Assembly (NCBI GenBank): GCA_015484935.1
Contig: WFUQ01000188.1
Span: 1 to 8,696 of the forward strand
Direction of reading: 5' to 3'
Origin: Gammaproteobacteria bacterium
GTDB taxonomy: Bacteria > Pseudomonadota > Gammaproteobacteria > SZUA-229
Length of the DNA stretch: 8,696 bases
Shown here: positions 6,750 through 8,696 of the stretch, in pieces
Position numbering within the stretch: the first letter of the stretch is position 1
Layout: each line of letters begins with the position of its first letter
Notes under the pieces: generated by a model
What the model saw: the letters and a program-made list of their open reading frames with translations, nothing else
Database searches by the model: none
Told to the model about the DNA's origin: nothing
Translations under genes and position numbers: made by a program

Positions 6750-7646
6750 ATGCCAGCAAAAAAACGCGCCTATCTCATCGATTCCAGTATCTACATCTTC
6801 CGTGGCTGGCATGCCTATTCCGATGAGATAACCGATGCGCATGGTCGCCCCTGCAATGCCATCTACGGCTTCACCGAGTTTCTGCATCAACTGATCGAAT
6901 TCGAAAGACCGGAATATATCGCCTGCGCGTTCGATGCCAAGCAGACCGACTCCTACCGTCGCGAGATATACCCGGAATACAAAGGCAATCGTCCGCCTGC
7001 CCCTGCCGAGCTCAAGGCGCAGTTCAAACACTGTCGTGACTTCTGTCGGGCCGCGGGTATCGCCGATTACTCCAGCAACCGTTTCGAAGCCGACGATATC
7101 ATCGGCACACTGGCGACCCGGTTGCGTGAACAGGGCTTCAGCATCACCATACTCAGTGCCGACAAGGACCTCACCCAACTGATCCGGCCGGGTGATATCT
7201 GGTGGGATTTCGCACGCGACAAGATATTGCATTATCGTGATGTCGAGAGCGTGTTCGGTGTCGAACCGGAACTGATCGCAGACCTGCTGGCGCTGACCGG
7301 CGACAAGATCGACAATGTGCCAGGCATCCCCGGTGTCGGCTACAAGATGGCATCGAACCTGTTGAAGAAATACCCCAGTGTCGAACTGGTGATGGAGAAC
7401 ATCGAACATATCTCCAGGATGAAATTCCGGGGTGCCGGCCGGATACAGAAACTACTGGAAGAACACCAGCACATCCTGCCGATGACCAAGCAGTTGACCA
7501 CCATCGTCACCGATGCCGATTTCAAGGGCCCGAAAGAGGATATCCGCTGGCAGGGTGTACATAGCGATGCACTCGGTCGCATGTTCGACCTGCTCAACGC
7601 CGGTGCCGGTCGGCGTGCCCGCTGGATGAATCTGCAAGCTGCGTGA
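6750..7646 (+). CDS. Stand-alone 5'-3' exonuclease / flap endonuclease (Pol I N-terminal type, Xni-like)
   Basis: 298 aa with the full metal-dependent nuclease core of the FEN/Pol I 5'-nuclease family and no polymerase domain. Visible acidic ligands: D11 in YLIDSS, D62 in ACAFDAK, E113/D115/D116 in FEADDIIG, D138/D140 in LSADKD, and D185/D188 in [10 protein letters not shown]. Basic DNA-contact residues appear in [13 protein letters not shown] (69-81). The helix-3-turn-helix follows directly ([14 protein letters not shown], 192-205). It should cut 5' flaps or RNA primers during replication and repair. At 298 aa it is longer than E. coli Xni (about 250 aa) and keeps the second acidic pair needed by active Pol I nucleases, so it is probably active. 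I chose ATG at 6750 because the conserved opening starts a few residues later; the upstream extension is non-homologous. The Shine-Dalgarno is poor. Its stop overlaps the start of the next gene (GTGA). Confidence 0.93.
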   Translation: MPAKKRAYLIDSSIYIFRGWHAYSDEITDAHGRPCNAIYGFTEFLHQLIEFERPEYIACAFDAKQTDSYRREIYPEYKGNRPPAPAELKAQFKHCRDFCRAAGIADYSSNRFEADDIIGTLATRLREQGFSITILSADKDLTQLIRPGDIWWDFARDKILHYRDVESVFGVEPELIADLLALTGDKIDNVPGIPGVGYKMASNLLKKYPSVELVMENIEHISRMKFRGAGRIQKLLEEHQHILPMTKQLTTIVTDADFKGPKEDIRWQGVHSDALGRMFDLLNAGAGRRARWMNLQAA

Positions 7647-8182
7647 TACTGTTATTCAATAAACCCTTCGGCGTGCTGTGTCAGTTCACTGACCACGAAT
7701 CGCGGCCGACTCTGGCCGACTACATCAAAACCAAAGATGTCTACGCTGCCGGTCGCCTCGATAAAGACAGCGAGGGTCTGCTGGTACTGACCGACGATGG
7801 CAAACTACAGGATCGCATCACTTCACCGAAAAACAAGATGGCGAAAACCTACTGGGTACAGCTGGAAAACGACATCGACGAGCAGGCGCTGCAACGCTTG
7901 CGTGATGGTGTCGAACTGAAAGATGGCCTCACCCTGCCCGCTGAAGCGAAGCGCATCGCAGAACCGGAAAACCTGTGGCGACGTGATCCACCGATACGCA
8001 AACGGCAGAACATTCCCACATGCTGGATAGAACTGGTTTTAAAAGAAGGTCGTAACAGACAGGTACGGCGGATGACGGCGGCGGTCGGTCATCCAACATT
8101 GCGACTGATACGGGCGAGCATAGGTGACTGGCGTCTTGACCGGCTACGACCGGGTGAGAGTAGGCTTGTGGATGGTGGTTGA
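7643..8182 (+). CDS. rluE: RluE/RsuA-family rRNA pseudouridine synthase
   Basis: 179 aa. It has the RsuA/RluB/E/F family motifs: [16 protein letters not shown] at the start (the KP motif); [19 protein letters not shown] (35-53), with the catalytic Asp at 40; KTYWV (68-72); and [20 protein letters not shown] (135-154), ending in [11 protein letters not shown]. It lacks the N-terminal S4 RNA-binding domain found in RsuA and RluB, which fits RluE, the enzyme for a 23S rRNA uridine (U2457 in E. coli). E. coli RluE is about 217 aa with an extra N-terminal tail, so this one is short but complete in its core. The start is GTG at 7643, within GTGA shared with the exonuclease stop, so translation is probably coupled. 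The paralogue assignment (RluE versus a close relative) is by motif only. Confidence 0.88.
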   Translation: MILLFNKPFGVLCQFTDHESRPTLADYIKTKDVYAAGRLDKDSEGLLVLTDDGKLQDRITSPKNKMAKTYWVQLENDIDEQALQRLRDGVELKDGLTLPAEAKRIAEPENLWRRDPPIRKRQNIPTCWIELVLKEGRNRQVRRMTAAVGHPTLRLIRASIGDWRLDRLRPGESRLVDGG

Positions 8183-8478
8183 GGATGGGTGTTGGTGCAG
8201 GATATAAATGATCTGCAATCAAACAACATCCTTAAACAAACGTCATTCCCGCGCAGAGCTTGCCCCCGCGAAGGCGTGGGGCGGGAATCCATAACCTCGA
8301 ACTTGATGCGTGTAACGATGGTAAGACCGGCATCATCTTCTCAGAATAACCAGCACAGTGTTGTCGTGGTTAACCGCTATCGTTGCAAACATGGATTCCC
8401 GCCTGCGCGGGAATGACGATTAGTTATGAATGTCACTATTTTCACTACGTACCTTTTGCGTCATCGCAATCACCGAAC
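8183..8478. other. Convergent intergenic spacer carrying a REP-type element
   Basis: This spacer lies between the rluE-like gene (plus) and the partial gene at the right edge (minus). Apart from the composite palindromic element at 8241-8418 nothing is recognisable: no T-tract terminator directly after rluE and no supported small gene. Short frames here are spurious, being driven by the repeat. Confidence 0.6.
8241..8418. repeat. REPIN-like / MITE-like composite palindromic element
   Basis: The 178-bp element is bounded by perfect 16-bp inverted repeats, CGTCATTCCCGCGCAG (8241-8256) and its reverse complement (8403-8418). It contains two REP-type hairpins in opposite orientation. The right one is compact, ATTCCCGC-CTGC-GCGGGAAT (8395-8414). 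The left one has the same 8-bp outer stem (8245-8252 with 8281-8288) enclosing a GC-rich inner hairpin, GCCCC-CGC-GAAG-GCG-T-GGGGC (8262-8282, one bulge). An inner 12-bp repeat, GCGGGAATCCAT (8281-8292) against ATGGATTCCCGC (8391-8402), also pairs. About 98 bp of unrelated DNA lies between the hairpins. ATTCCCGC-type palindromes are dispersed in many proteobacterial genomes and are linked to RAYT transposases; none is encoded here. No target duplication was evident. In this convergent spacer it may also act as a transcript 3'-end stabiliser or a bidirectional stop. Confidence 0.85.
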
Positions 8479-8696
8479 TCAAATCGACAACGACGCGATA
8501 TCGGCCGCCAGCTCCTCTGCGCTCATGCTGTCGAATGCGTCCTTGCTGGCTTCCGAGAATACACCGCAGGCTTCGATCCAGCCTGCACCTTGCATACGTT
8601 CATTCACTCCCGCACTGCCCTGCATCTTTCTACTGAACAGATAACATCTGCCCGGGCGATACAGCAGATTATAAGGTGTGCCACTGTCATGATTGC
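8479..8696 (-). CDS. C-terminal fragment of an unidentified protein, possibly HIT/GalT-like (N-terminus beyond window)
   Basis: On the minus strand a frame enters from the right edge and ends at TGA (8481-8479), giving 71 residues of the C-terminus. The opening HDSGTPYNLLYRPGRCYLF followed by SRKMQG recalls the PYNLL...R segment of GalT/Ap4A-phosphorylase-like members of the HIT superfamily, and GAGWIEACGVF would be a following strand. It then ends in an acidic helix (SKDAFDSMSAEELAADIASL). Codon usage matches the flanking GC-richer genes, which supports coding. The family call is a memory-based resemblance only; the frame itself is well supported by its protein-like composition. It converges on the rluE-like gene across the REP element. 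Confidence 0.6.
   Translation of the reverse strand, partial: NHDSGTPYNLLYRPGRCYLFSRKMQGSAGVNERMQGAGWIEACGVFSEASKDAFDSMSAEELAADIASLSI

Noticed and set aside
6735..7409. 224-codon minus-strand open frame inside the exonuclease gene
   Set aside because: It is an antisense shadow; the plus strand holds every catalytic motif of the nuclease in order.
8189..8416. Short plus-strand frames within the REP element
   Set aside because: They are generated by the palindromic repeat itself and have no ribosome binding site or protein-like composition.

Overview
The window looks like chromosomal DNA of a gammaproteobacterium. The evidence is the mix of families: a FIST sensor, an HDFNN-type hybrid histidine kinase, an RluE-like pseudouridine synthase and REP-type palindromes of the ATTCCCGC...GCGGGAAT kind. 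From about position 1370 onward the DNA is moderately GC-rich. The first ~1.35 kb is clearly AT-richer, with A/T-ending codons, which suggests a compositional boundary between accessory and core DNA. No rRNA, tRNA, CRISPR array, insertion sequence or transposase gene was seen.

Layout. (1) 1-877, minus strand: the N-terminal part of an unrecognised lipoprotein that runs off the left edge. (2) 878-1406: AT-rich intergenic DNA with a long-loop dyad and a C6/G6 palindrome. (3) 1407-4725, plus strand: a FIST sensory protein 13 bp upstream of a cytosolic GAF-PAS-HisKA-HATPase-REC hybrid kinase, probably one signalling operon. (4) 6425-4722, minus strand: a TPR protein followed by a small two-TM protein with a large predicted extracytoplasmic domain. 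This operon converges on the kinase gene, and the two stop codons share one CTAG. (5) 6426-6749: divergent intergenic region with a candidate promoter for the TPR operon and two small dyads. (6) 6750-8182, plus strand: a stand-alone 5'-3' exonuclease of the Pol I N-terminal/Xni type, coupled through a GTGA overlap to an RluE-like rRNA pseudouridine synthase. (7) 8183-8478: convergent spacer carrying a composite REP/REPIN-like element with perfect 16-bp terminal inverted repeats. (8) 8479-8696, minus strand: the C-terminal end of a gene with a possible HIT/GalT-like flavour.

How the genes work together. FIST and the hybrid kinase plausibly form a cytoplasmic ligand-sensing relay. Neither carries a DNA-binding or enzymatic output domain, so the signal must leave through a partner outside the window or through protein contacts. 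The exonuclease/pseudouridine synthase pair is a nucleic-acid housekeeping operon. The TPR/membrane-protein pair has no assignable function from sequence, but its tight spacing suggests a joint envelope or scaffold role.

I do not see strong evidence of a wholly new system. The points most worth a second look are the FIST-kinase pair, the AT-rich lipoprotein end with its structured spacer, the exonuclease-RluE coupling and the REPIN-like element.
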